Shown piece by piece: positions 10,933 through 22,731 of a stretch of DNA of 64,000 nucleotides. Source of the DNA: Lentinula raphanica. Lineage: Eukaryota > Basidiomycota > Agaricomycetes > Agaricales > Omphalotaceae. The notes under the pieces were generated by a model. It saw only the letters and a program-made list of their open reading frames with translations. It did not search any database and had not been told where the DNA came from. Each line of letters starts with the position of its first letter. The stretch's first letter is position 1. A program made the translations under genes and the position numbers. Where the stretch lies: positions 496,001 through 560,000 of the forward strand of contig JANVFP010000019.1 of NCBI GenBank assembly GCA_027919835.1. Reading direction: 5' to 3'.

Positions 10933-11910
10933 GGTGAACGAGTATGATGTACCAAGCAGGAACTTGGAGGTCTAACTTATCATACGTTCAATTTATTACC
11001 GTCCGAACTCTTGTGTGGGCTAGTTCATTGAGTTGTTCAAATCCGCGCAAGGCAAGACCGAAGCACTGATTATTGCGAGCGAAGCGAAGCAAGTGGGTTC
11101 ATGTGAGGACAGAGAGTGGTGTCCGAGTTTGTACTTATTTGTAAAAGTCAGGCTCCCGATAGAATTTTCATGCTCGACCTCGTCCTGACATATATGCATG
11201 ATTTCCCGCTCAAATCTGGCCCTTTCTCTTCGACACTCTCAGGATATGTTCCAGCTGAATGGTGTAAGGGTTCTTTGTGTTGCTGAATGGGTTGAGGAGG
11301 CAGAAATTCAAGCTTCGAGGCTTTGAAGGAGAAAGGATTCTGGAGTGCAATAGAATGCAATATGCCGCTTCAAGTGAGGTTTTGTGCTATATCCTGTTCA
11401 TTCTCTCTGCTTATATGCCTGTCGTCTACAATGCTATTTACATGCAGAATTCTCAAGTTGAATAGCGCGATCTTGATTCTTGAAAACCATTCATGAACGA
11501 CCACTGACCACAATTCCTGATGCACATTGTCAGCATCACATTGGTGACTGTACCTCTCATTCAAACTCAGGCTGGTGAAGTCCTCTTGATTGAAGACTGA
11601 GTACTGAATCTCTAATGTACATAAAGTAACTACGTGTAGTAGACTGGATTTCATGCTTCCTTCGCGAGCACAAACCGTGTGCCACGGTTACTTTATAATC
11701 TGGGCCTGTTGTGTACGCAGAGTACGACGGGAGTGGGACGGGAGTATGAGAGTGAGGTGAGAGTCCAGAATGAAAGGGCAAGCGCCCAAAATCAATGGTC
11801 GAAACAAGATTCTCACGCCTCTGTCACTATAGGGCTCTATATAGGGCTGTGCATTTTTTGTGTCGAAACCAACATAAAATCGATGGCGCGACTTACTCTG
11901 TGCACCCACA
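10933..11910. other. Intergenic with F-box gene promoter
   Basis: No gene is seen; open frames on both strands are short and unlike protein. A TATA-like TCTATATAGG lies at about 11837-11846, some 65-75 bp before the F-box start codon, and is the best core promoter candidate. Confidence 0.5.
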
Positions 11911-13754
11911 ATGTCAGCGATAACCGACAGACTACCCGTTGAGACTATACACGAAATCATAACATTCCTGGACTCACCTTCCGATGTTCTATCCTTTGGT
12001 CTCTCAAGCAAAACTCTGGCGGAAATTTCTATTCCTCATCACTACATATACCGCGTATTTCGCGTCAAACTCTCCGAATCTGCCCCAATATCGCGTTTTT
12101 TCGCTCAAGCAGACCTCGCCGCAGGTGAAGTTCGCGAACTTGATATCCTGCCTGAAAACATCACGGATGTCTGCCATGGTGATTATGGACCAGATCGTTG
12201 GATGGCGGAGCCTTTGATCCCACCCAAGGAGCTTGCGCTACAGAGCAAGAGCACAATCGATTATAAGTCGTACGACCAAGTCAGGGAAGTTGAGCTACTT
12301 CTCATTGAAGCAGTGAAGCAGATGAAACGTCTCAAGCGCTTTGGGTGGTATCAATGTCCACCTCCGTTGGTTGTCGGTCAAGGTGATCTGTGGCATACCT
12401 TAGGCAACTTAGGGAGCTTGGACGAACTAGACATTGCCGATGAGCCACTCTCACGATTCAGTTCCTCGCAGCCTAGATTTCTCGATATCAAACTGTTGGC
12501 CAGGACGGAGACAGTGCGTCATCTTCTCAAGTCCCATTTCCTGTTGACAGTGACACTAATTACGGTGCAAATTATAGTTCCTCAACCTGAGAGGGCTCAA
12601 AGCTTTGACCATATCTACACATGCATATGATAGAGTTGAAGACAATGTGGATATTACTGGTATCTTCGGAATGTTTGCGGGTAACAAAGACTTGGAGGTA
12701 CGAACCAAACTGTGCGTTGGATTTTTTGCAACTTCTGACATTAATATCTTCCAGAAATTGAAACTCTTACTCAAGTCACCCGTAACAATGTCAATCACTC
12801 CTCTACTCGCTGCTGCACGATGGGACCATATGCGCATCCTCCACCTATCTGGCAGGATTCACTGTACACCATCCCCGCTTCTGAGATTTCTCTACGCCCA
12901 TCCGCTCATCGAAGAGCTGACGTTGGCCCCATTGATTGTTGGTAAACGATGGCTTCACAAACCGAAGACCCCTCCTACGCGGCCTCTCCTCCCTCATTTG
13001 AGGCGTTTGAATTGCAAAGTTTACCAGGTAATCTGGCTTGTGGAACATGGCGCGGGTTCAGGCATCATTGAACTCACTGGAATCTCTTTGGCGCGAACAG
13101 TCATCATGAACGGCATATTCTCTGTCAATTACCCTGACGAAGTCGATGAAGATGACGAAGGCGACCTACAAATGGATCAGTCCGGTGAAGATAGGCCATC
13201 TCCTTTTCGTGGGCCGTTTCTAGACATCCTCAGAACCGCACGGTTACCTGTCTTAACAAAACTCGGTGTAAGGGGGGGAGCGGATGATTTCGCGGATATC
13301 GTTCCACTCATCCCACGTGTACGCGAACTCGCTCTTGATTTTGTCCTAGAATCAAACTTAGTACGTGCAAACGACATGCGTCCTACATGTTTGGCGCTCA
13401 CAAGTCTTTTCACAGGACGATTTTCTTCCTCACCTGGCCTCTTTGCCAAATTTGACTGTACTCCATGCCCCAGCGTTGTTCTACAGTGACAGATACCATC
13501 TTTACAAATATCCCAACTACAATTTCGAAGAGAACGCGCCATGCGTGTATAAGCTTGCCAGAGCATGTCCTCTGCTCCGGAGAATCACGTTCGAAACCTC
13601 CCAATACGTTGTCATCCGTGATGGAGACGAGCTGAAGTGGGTGTATCGTAAGCTCGGGGATGACGAGCCTACGGTAAGGGTGGGAGAGACTGTCCGGTAT
13701 GCTAGTGTTGATATGGGTGAGTCCAGGTCTGCTTTGGTTCGAGGTTGTCTCTGA
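11911..13754 (+). CDS. F-box protein
   Basis: Four exons, 11911-12513, 12578-12697, 12755-13360 and 13416-13754, give 555 residues. The N-terminal F-box (ITDRLPVETIHEIITFLDSP, then LSFGLSSKTLAEISIPHHYI) matches the Skp1-binding motif. The rest has loose leucine-rich spacing (LGSLDELDIADEPL, LIEELTLAPLI, LPNLTVLHAPALF) and an acidic insert (DEVDEDDEGD). Together this suggests an SCF ubiquitin ligase adaptor with degenerate LRR-like repeats, one of the very large F-box family of Agaricomycetes. The target is unknown. The intron at 13361 is required because reading through changes the downstream frame. Confidence 0.85.
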
Positions 13755-14178
13755 TAATTGTGCATGAAAGTAGAGGAGTCAAGGGAATGGATGACGCAGA
13801 GGATTGCTTAGCTGATTAAGGTAGACTGTTTCCCGGTTCTTCATCTCTGTCGCCTTAGATTCCCTTCCGACACGGAATAAGTCTCTTAACTTCTTCCTTT
13901 GAATGGGGACAAGTATAAGCCGTTTGCTGACTGAGACTCTCAAGCAACGGTTGATGACCAAGGACATGTACTTTATACTTACCTACGTATAGAGAACTCT
14001 TACTCATGCGAAATCATCCATCGCGTCAGCTGCCCACTCTCCACTTCGTGGTGTCTCGCCACAATGGCGACATCTGCTCATGTTCCCAATGCTATAAATG
14101 AAGACAGGAGCTTGGCAAAGAATTTCTCCACAAGCTCCTCATAACTACTGACACACTACTGTCTAACTACTTAGTACC
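13755..14178. promoter_or_regulatory. Promoter region with TATA box of AsaB-like gene
   Basis: This is intergenic sequence between two genes on the same strand. TATAAATG at 14093-14100 lies about 85 bp before the ATG and is followed by a CT-rich start region, a clear core promoter arrangement. No gene is seen on the opposite strand. Confidence 0.55.
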
Positions 14179-15128
14179 ATGCCCGCCACACTCATCCAAC
14201 CATCGACCGTACCCGGTAAACTGCTTTACTTCACGCCTCCAAAAGACGGTTCAAGACCTATTATTCGCATAAATGAGGACGCCAACCACGATAGTCGATA
14301 TAATTGGACACCGGTAGAACATACACTCTCTATCGAAAATGTTCGTGGAAAGGAAGATTCATACACCCTCGACTCTGCCGGTTTCCAGTTCTTCCAGCAT
14401 AAGTCGAATCACACTTCGTTCACAAATGATGAAGAGATAGAGAAGGAATATTACCCGGAGAGTGTAGAATTGATCAAGAAGCTTACAGGTGCAAGTAAAG
14501 TGGTACTGTTCGATCACAGTTCGTGCATATCCCCCTTGTTCATTTTCGATTTTCTGACTCGAATTCCTCAGCCATCAGGCGACGGCGTCCAGGGGAGCTA
14601 GACAGTGATCCGTCGAAGAGGCAGCCTGTATCTAATGTCCACGTCGACCAAACAAGTCAATCAGCTGCTAACCGTGTCCACCGACATCTTCCAGCCTCTG
14701 AAGCAACGGAGCTGCTGAAGAAGCGTTTCCAAATCATCAATCTTTGGAGACCTATTTCCCATCCAGCATACGATTGGCCTCTTACTCTCTGTGATTTCCG
14801 CAGCATCGACAGAGGAAGAGACTTGGTGCCGATAGCACTACTCTATCCCGACCGAGAAGGTGAAACGTATGGTGTCAAGTACAGTCCTGAACATAAGTGG
14901 AAGTACTTGAAAGGAATGACACCGGAAGAGATTGTTTTGATCAAATGGTGAGAATTCTTGGACATCGGTTCTTGGACAGCTCATGGATGTTGCTCTAGTT
15001 ATGATTCGATAGAAGATGGAAGTGTTTCTGTCCTGACGCCTCATACAGCATTTGAGGATCCGTCCACACCTGAAGGGAGTCCGCTGCGAGAGTCGATCGA
15101 GTTGAGGGCTCTTGTGTTCTACGATTGA
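14179..15128 (+). CDS. AsaB/GA4-desaturase-like oxidoreductase
   Basis: Three exons, 14179-14518, 14572-14947 and 14999-15128, give 281 residues. Family landmarks are present: VVLFDHTIRRRRPG across intron 1, PVSNVHVDQTSQSAANRV (a metal-ligand-like His-x-Asp), FQIINLWRPISHPAYDWPL, and HKWKYLKGMTPEEIVLIKCY across intron 2, followed by AFEDPSTPEGSPLRESIELR. This is the fungal hydroxylase/desaturase AsaB-like group, related to CmcJ and proposed to be iron/2-oxoglutarate-type enzymes. Several members belong to natural-product clusters, but the neighbours here do not, so the substrate is unknown. Confidence 0.87.
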
Positions 15129-16500
15129 AATTGGTGTACTAGTGCACACTACTACTGCCTATGCTTTTCCGTCTCGGATGTGTCTTGTACTTGTAGCTTT
15201 TTCGTATAATCATCCTCGTCGTACTCAAATTCTGTGATGATAAGTTCGGTCAAATAGTGTACATGTCCTGTCTGTCGAAGGGAAAGACGCCTACCACGAG
15301 CTTTAAATTTGGCAAAGACAGGGCTTTGAAGTTCATGATATGTGACTAACACCTTGCTTGCATGTGCATGCATTTTTGGCTTTACTTACCTCGAATGAAG
15401 TTAGATCCAATGAAGTAAGTGATGGACAGATGAGAAAGGAAAGTTGTTGATAACAGAGAAAGCACTCACAAGGGAAGAGTTAGTATGTATAAAATCAAAG
15501 AAAGGGCAGTGGATGAAAGAGACCCAATTGCACTGATGATCGATCTGACAAAATGACAAGTGGTCATGAAGCAACAAACAACAAGCAACAAAAATTGTAG
15601 TAGTGAGTATCGGTTAGAGTATGAATAATCTCAAAAGAAGACTAAGACTTGAAGAACAGTTGCAAAATATGTTGAAAAGAACCACAAAAGAAGGGAATTC
15701 TGCACCGGCGCTGGCCGTTGTTGAATGATCATTGCAATTTGCAAGTGGCAAGGTGATACTCATTAGAACAATCATTTCCAGACCAATTTCCATAAAACTT
15801 GGCACAACCTTAGATACTATATTTCTTCCTATTTTTCAACTATTTTGAAGGCTTCTGAGTGATGTAGTGCCTTCCCACAGCTGTACTTGGATTGCTGGAA
15901 ATTTCGTTTGGTTATTGGTACCTCCAACTTTACTAATTACCTGTAAAACAATTATCTGTCAATCAATCTACATGAAAATTGCTACAATTCTAGAGACTAG
16001 AACATATGTTTGTACACCTTCTGGTAGTATTTTGGAGGCTTAGAAGTCATGCGTAGCTGCCACACAGCTCTAAATTCCCAAAAGGCAGTATATAATCAAT
16101 TTCACTCCAACTTCAAATATTCATAACATATTCATTCCTTGATCAATTTACATGAAACTTGGCACAACGTCGGAGGACGTGTTTTGACACCTTCTGAAGG
16201 GTACGGCATGAAGGGGGGGTCTCACAATGAAGGGGACAGCGTCAAATCGTTGTACAGAGCTCAAAAATGCTCAAAAATCCCTAAAAATCGCAAAATAAAT
16301 ATTGAGACCCGTAGGTCTACCACTCCGGAAAAGCGTGTCATCCTTGTGCAGGGGCCATGCTAATCTTCTTTACTTTTACCAAGAGCCAAAAACCTGAGCC
16401 ATTATTTATTGGCCTTTTTCACTGTATTTATGCCAAACAAAACATAATGTAAAAGAATTTTAAAATCGGGTATCTCCACTTATGAATGGGGAGGACTAAT
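15129..16500. repeat. AT-rich region with diverged ~180-bp repeats
   Basis: No gene is seen. Three related segments share CAATTTACATGAAACTTGGC-like sequence at about 15783, 15963 and 16144, spaced about 180 bp. Each is followed by TTTTGAAGGCTTCT- or CACCTTCTGG-like text and a CACAGCT element. The copies are diverged and A/T-rich, as expected of an old tandem repeat or transposon remnant. Confidence 0.5.
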
Positions 16501-16527
16501 GTAGGAAAAACTTGAGCAGTTAGGAAA

Positions 16528-16751
16528 GGTGCCTCCCATGGGAGGCACCACTAACATCTCTGGGTCACCAAAGATACATGTCTACAAGATATTACTGTGA
16601 TACATATACAACAGTGGTCAAAGACAATCCACCCATGGGTGGATCGTTGTACAAGATGATACCAATAAAGTGATGAAGCGGTAAGGATATACAAGATATT
16701 ACCAATAAAGTAGTGAAGCGGTCAATGACAATTCACCCATGGGTGGATTGT
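16528..16751. repeat. Cluster of CCCATGGG-centred palindromes and short direct repeats
   Basis: Three dyads share the core CCCATGGG. The first, 16528-16549, has perfect arms GGTGCCTCCCA/TGGGAGGCACC. The second, 16627-16644, has perfect arms ATCCACCCA/TGGGTGGAT. The third, 16729-16750, has one mismatched pair. Between them, ACCAATAAAGT..TGAAGCGGT is repeated at about 16661 and 16701, and TACAAGAT precedes each copy. This may be the terminus of a small mobile element or a protein-binding array; neither is proven. Confidence 0.6.
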
Positions 16752-17873
16752 GTCATCTCAAGATATGTAATGCGGTATTGTAGCGGGTCTCTGATACACC
16801 TTTGAAAAAGTCCTCGTATAATAATGGGCCAATGAAATCTTACCAATTCGTATAGGTGTGAGGTCATCGTCGTCGACAACAGGAAACTCGGTCCTGAACT
16901 CTGTTGCTTTCGGTCCAGGTCACGGTTGTACCGAGTGATGGAACGCCTTTGAAAACGGAATGCGGCGTCAATGTATGATGAGCAGCTCCACCCATCCAAA
17001 AGTTGATTTTGTACAGCTCCCAAAACGCCGCTAGCATAACGTCCGAGTGCGAAACAATTACTAGCGTACCTCTCCAGAATGCAGGGCTGACGCGATGCTG
17101 GTTGTGCCGGAGTAGATGGGGGGATGGTGGGGGTATAGACACAGTGAAGCTGCGAGCCAATATGTTCATGCATGTAAACCTACTAACGAATGCAGTATTG
17201 AACCGTTCATGTATGCGCCGCCTTGGGATACTGCTCAAATGAACCAGGAAGACCACCATAGATACAGCTAGGTTGAGGCCAGTAGAGCGTGTCGTCTTAG
17301 GCAAAGTAGTTCGTTCGCCGCATGCGTGTTTGACGGTGGGGAATGGGAGCATGAAAAACTCCATATCGGGAGTCGTTACGAGGAGGGCATTATCTCTTGA
17401 CGATGCAGAAGCTCGTGAGTCAATGTAGCGTGGCACTGTCAGAAGAAATATCAGTGAACATGAGTATGAGACGAAGCGGAATAGAAACACACCTCCGTAT
17501 GTGTAAATGATGCGTCTACCAGGAATTCCCTAAGCTCTTCCCATCCTTGCTGCTCCGAAGCACTCATACAGGTTTGAAGAGTTTGAGGTAAAACCAGCGT
17601 AGGTGAGCGCGCGAAGACGGGTCGCCGTTGTCGATCGAGAGAAGTAAGATGAGGCAAGCAGTGAGAAGACGCGTCGTCGTCGTCAAGTGGTTGAGAACAA
17701 GAGAGCGATACCAGCACAGGCCGCAGCCCACAGCTAGCAGAGTTCCATCTGTAGAGTGAGAGACCGAAGTCAATCACTGTAGATGCTGTTGTCCATCGAT
17801 GATGAAGGTCATGATCAACGATGTCGATGACGACTTGAACAAAATCATAATGCGCCCACGATTGAAGTTTCAT
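16733..17873 (-). other. Coding-like but unresolved stretch
   Basis: Three minus-strand open segments have plausible composition: complement 17451-17873 (ending SEQQGWEELREFLVDASFTH), 16864-17490 (with GLNLAVSMVVFLVHLSSIPR and FWRGTLVIVSHSDVMLAAFW) and 16733-17173 (with LERYASNCFALGRYASGVLG). The last two overlap in different frames over about 300 bp, so they cannot both be coding throughout. A donor GTGTGT and acceptor TGACAG at about 17414-17488 do not join the first two in frame. Either a gene is broken by indels, or the true splicing was missed. No family is recognised. Confidence 0.25.
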
Positions 17874-18817
17874 TACTTAATCATTACTCAGCATTCGGCT
17901 TGCTCGGCTAGCCGGCATTTGCGGCTCAGGCAAAAAAGTTCTGGGTTCCAAATTTTTCGTATGTCACCCCGAAGGGGACATTAATGCAGTAGCTAAGCCC
18001 TGAAGCCATCAGAAGTAATTTGATTGTACATGGTCTACGTGAAGCGCCCAAAATGGGGCGCTTCTACCCTTTTTTCAACCTGTAAGGCTGTATTACTCTC
18101 CCCCCTCCTCCATGATGTGTGCCAGTCCAATTTCTCCAGACTTGCTCGGGATGTTAGAGACTAAATGTGTGGTTGAACGTTTCCCGTTCACGAAAAAAAT
18201 TGGTTCTCAATGAACAATGAAGACATTGGCAGGCTATAACTCAGAGTTACATGATTTGGATGTATGCATCACGGAAAGAATGGAGGGGATGGAGTGAATC
18301 CTCTCTTTTCATCTGAAATACTAGAAATGCATCAAACTTCCAGCTGCTGTATTCATATGATCGGAAGAAGGAGAAGGCAGTTTCAGAGTTTCAGCTCTTG
18401 TTCGGTTCACGAATTGTCGGCTGATCCAGATATTATCGACGCTATGAATGTACTAGGAGATCACCAGAGGAGTCAGTGCCGGAAATTCATGTACAACTCA
18501 CCATTAAGCAACTGGTTTCCATTGATCATTCCATTCATGTATATTGTCTTGGAAAAGGGTAGTGCATGTGCTTCACACAGCTCTAGTTCATAGTATAGAT
18601 ACCTATGTACTGGCACTGTCAAGCTAAAAGGCCTCAAGAAGACACGTTTACCGCACAGGGGCAGTTAAGCGCCTGTTAAGCGCTCACAGGCGCTAAACGC
18701 ATTGCGCAACGAATAACAGTTAATAAACCGTGTTGATTCTTGAACCAAAACCTTCACTGATCCCTACCTCTCCCTTCCCCATTCCGTGTCACTCCTGACT
18801 CCTCCCTCAAATTTGTT
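17874..18817. other. Intergenic with two inverted repeats
   Basis: No convincing gene is seen. At 18041-18064, GAAGCGCCC and GGGCGCTTC form a hairpin followed by a T-run. At about 18666-18696, AGCGCCTGT and ACAGGCGCT flank TAAGCGCTC. Both are short GCGCC-rich stem-loops of unknown role. Confidence 0.5.
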
Positions 18818-21800
18818 ATGCGAACATCGAGCTATGAGCGACTAGAAACAGATGACCCCAGCGAAACATCCACAATAGTTTCTGTCCATTCTACTCATTC
18901 AGGAGTGAAGCCCGCAACTTACTATGGTCAAGGACCTTTCGATGCTCCTAGCTCCGATTCCGAGGACGAAGATGAGTTGGAGAGGACTGGTCCGCTAACA
19001 CCAGGCGTAGCAGAAGCTGGGAACCTGGGCACACCATTTCCTCTTAGCTCACGACAGAAAGTGCGCTTGATCTGCTCTAATTTGTTTGCTAGTCTAACCT
19101 ATTGATTTCCAGCGCGCTTCCAACATTCGTTTCCTCATTACCACTCTGATAATCCTTGTCGTTCTATGTGGAATTATTGGAATCATAGCCGCGCATACCT
19201 ATGTTGGAACTGTGTATCGCCTTCCGGGTACTCGCAAAATCACGATGGACCATATATTCAACGGGACATTTGGTGCTGAGAGATCAGCTATCTCATGGGT
19301 TCCAGAAGGTAATATCTTAGAGAACGACAGGATGCATACAGGCTCTCATTACACGCATAGCTGGGGACGGCGTCTTCTCTGTTTCTTCCGAGAACAACCA
19401 CATCAAGCTTGTTGATTTGAAGACCAACACCACGTCCAATTTGGTTTACAAATTCGATATTACAGATGTAAGTTCGAACATGGACCGTTTTGCGACCCTC
19501 TTTCTGATGTTGAAATAGGAAAATGGATATCCTCTACAGCAATGGGGAAGCTGGCAACTGTCGCCAGACATGAAGTATCTTCTGGTCAAGGCAGATTACA
19601 AGAAGGTACAACTACTTCAATCTCTTCTCCCCTGGTCTAACGTGCAACACATCAGCAATGGAGATGGTCGAGCTTTGGGAATTATTATATACATGACATT
19701 GAAGCGAAATCGACACACCCAATGATCCCACCGACTTACCCTCCTACTACCGCCTACGCTACCTGGTCACCCACAGGTGAATCGCTGGCTTATGTCGACA
19801 ACAATGATCTATATATCTTAAATTCTCCCTCGTCAGTCTCCTTCTTTCAATTCGTCGTGGCCTTCCTCGTACTCATCATTGTAAAGACCTTCTACTGCTC
19901 CAATACGCGTAACAACCTCGGGTAATGCCTCACTCTTCCATGGAGTCCCGGACTGGGTTTACGAAGAGGAGATATTCTCCGGCGACCATGCCCTATGGTG
20001 GTCTCCTGACTCTCAGAAGGTCGCGTTCCTCCGTTTCGATGAAACTGCTGTCGATGAATTCTCCTTTCCTATATACAACCCCACCGAGGACAACTCCGCT
20101 GTCATACCATATACATCTGAAATCACGATGAAGTATCCGAAGCCTGGTTACAACAATCCCCTTGTTTCCGTCCACGTCTTTGATCTAGGAAAATACCTGG
20201 GTTCTGATACGGTCGTTCAAAACGGCTTTCCTGCTGCCGATGTTACTCTGGAACTCGATTGGCCAGGTAGACATCCCATCTCCAACAGTGTCATCATGGA
20301 GATTGCCTGGGTGGACGATGCCCAACTTCTCTTGAAGGAGGTCAATCGTAATGCAGATTCAGGAAGCGTAGTGTTCTTCGACTTGAATAACTCTGATGAA
20401 AAGGCACGTTCTCGTGGGACTGTGGTTCGAAATCTAGGAAAGGAAGGCGAGGAAGGGGATAACGGATGGATTGACAACGTTAGTACTGTCTAGGCCTGGC
20501 TCCCGAACGGCCCAGTCGCTCCAAACACTGACGCTGATGTTCATAGGACCAAAATATCTTCCCGCTACCCCGAAGCATGCGAGAGTCAAATGCGGCCGCG
20601 TATCTCGACGTGGTACCCACTCCCGAAGGGTACAATCACATCGCATTGTTCACGCCGGCAAACTCGAGTACACCGCGATTTCTCACCTCTGGTGAATGGG
20701 AGGTCTCGAGCGGTATCAAAGGCGTTGACTCCAAGCTCGATCTTGTGTCCGTGGTCCTCTTATCTGTCCCCAAAGCTTGCCTGACTGTTGGTTCACTTTA
20801 TAGCTATTTCGAAGCCGCAAATCCCTCGTCCATAGGAAGACATTTGTATTCTGTGCCGATACCTACTGCTAATTCTGCAGACACTGTTCCTCCGACGCAA
20901 TTGACGAAGGCAGAGCTAGATGAAAACCCTTACTACGCCGTTCACTTTTCACCCGAGGCTGGTTTTTATCTACTCTCCTATGAAGGTCCGAACATCCCTT
21001 GGCAGAAAGTCATTCAAACTTCCAATCCTGGTGAGTCATGGCCGATACTAACGTAGACTGTACCTGCTCAAAAACGATCTTTAGATTTCCATTATGTCCT
21101 CCATACCAATGATGAATTGAGTAACACAACTAGCCAGTTCGAGGCGCCGACAGTTCTGTATTCGACAATTGAAAGTGATGGCTATGGTTTGACATACTCT
21201 CCTGTCTACTACATACCATTTGTACTAAATCTTCCTTTCAGTGCTGAACGTCAGAGAAGTCCGACCGCCCCGAATGGATGACTCTGGACGCACAAAATAC
21301 GCTGTGCTATTCTACGTGTTAGCAAAAAGTTCGATCTAAAAATGAATTCCGAGTTCTCAATATCGTATTCTGACAGATATGGTGGACCATTCAGCCAAAT
21401 GGTGAACACGCGCTGGCAGCGCGGTTGGGACGACTACTTGGCTTGTAGAATGCAGTACATCTATGTCACCGTCGATGGCCGGGGAACGGGATTCAAAGGT
21501 CGCAAGTTGCGGAATACAGTGAAGAGTAATCTCGGGTATTTTGAGACGATAGATCAAATCAACGCTGCTAGGTTCGTAGAGACATTTCTCGGAAATGTGT
21601 CGGTCTAGGGCCTTGCGCCACCGAGACGTGGTGCTCGACTCCTTCTCCGCTCGGCGTTTCGGTACTTTTGTGAGTTTCTTGCATCGATTGACGCACCTTC
21701 TTCAGGATTTGGGCCGCGAAAGACTACGTGGACCCGGAGCGGATCGGTATTTGGGGCTGGGTACGTCGTAGTGGTTTTTATACACGTAGTGATCGATCTG

Positions 21801-22448
21801 AGAGAGTAATAATTGCTGACAGTCTTACGGGGGCTTCATGAGCTCCAAAGTAGCAGAAGCTGATGCTGGCATTCATTCTCTCGCTATGGCTGTCGCGGTG
21901 AGCTTCTTTTCATCAAGATATGGTTTTTCGTGTGTTCTGATTCGTTCCTCAGCCTGTGACTAGCTGGCGGTTGTACGGTAAGAAACGGAATGCCTCAAAG
22001 GGCGAACGTCCCAGGAGTATACGAGACGCTGATTGGTTCGACTTACTTTGTAGATTCGATTTACACCGAGAGATACATGAACCTTCCAGACCTTAATCCG
22101 GGTGGATACATCAATGCCTCGATTTCGAACGTAGCCGGCTTTAAGAATATCGAATATCTGTTGGCTCACGGCAGCGGAGACGATAATGTCCATTTTGCAA
22201 ATTCGGCGCACCTTTTAGATATGTTTACGGAGGCCCAGATCAGGAACTTTAGGTTCAGGATGTTCACTGATAGGTTCGTTTGTTTCCGCACTGTTGCTAT
22301 CCTACCACCAACATATGATTGGCTGATTCGAACCTGTTACAGTGATCATTCAATCACAAAGCGAGGTGCTCAGCGCGAAGTGTATGAGTATATGTTGGGA
22401 TTTTTAGAAGAAAAATGGGGAAAAGGTGGACGGAGGCGGGGCTGGTGA
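18818..22448 (+). CDS. Dipeptidyl peptidase IV-type aminopeptidase (S9B), type II membrane protein
   Basis: About 16 exons can be joined; the first is 18818-19060 and the last ends at TGA 22448. A cytosolic acidic N-terminus (SSDSEDEDELERTGPLTP) is followed by one membrane span (FLITTLIILVVLCGIIGIIA). A beta-propeller region comes next (WVYEEEIFSGDHALWWSPDS carries the substrate N-terminus-binding double Glu, EE), then the alpha/beta-hydrolase domain. The nucleophile motif is GWSYGGF, joined over the intron near 21823. The acid is in GSGDDNVHFANS and the His is in SDHSI, so the triad is complete. This is the Ste13/Dap2/DPPIV family, cleaving X-Pro or X-Ala dipeptides in the vacuole, Golgi or at the surface. 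Some splice sites are non-ideal (GTTAGC at about 21321), but all keep the frame. Confidence 0.92.
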
Positions 22449-22731
22449 ACTGGTTTGGAACTTATTGAGATCCTATTGGCTATCTGTAGTTCCTTGAAAG
22501 GTTATTCTATAATAAATTATCATATTCAGTGCGCTGTGGTAATGATCCCCTCTGGGGCGTTCTGGACTTTGGTTGGCTAGACGGGTCGTGAGCCAATAGG
22601 ATACGGCTGTGGATTGATGAAAAAAGTCTAGACAAAGAGGGCCAGAATTCGAGCCGGTACTGCTTTTCTCGAATAAATATCCCAAATTGACAAAGCCATA
22701 ACTTTTCCTGATATCACGATCCCCTCTCCCA

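Noticed and set aside
1529..15128. Secondary-metabolite cluster joining the LaeA-like and AsaB-like genes
   Set aside because: They are about 12 kb apart, separated by housekeeping genes (PDI, Ran-binding protein, F-box), and no synthase gene is present.
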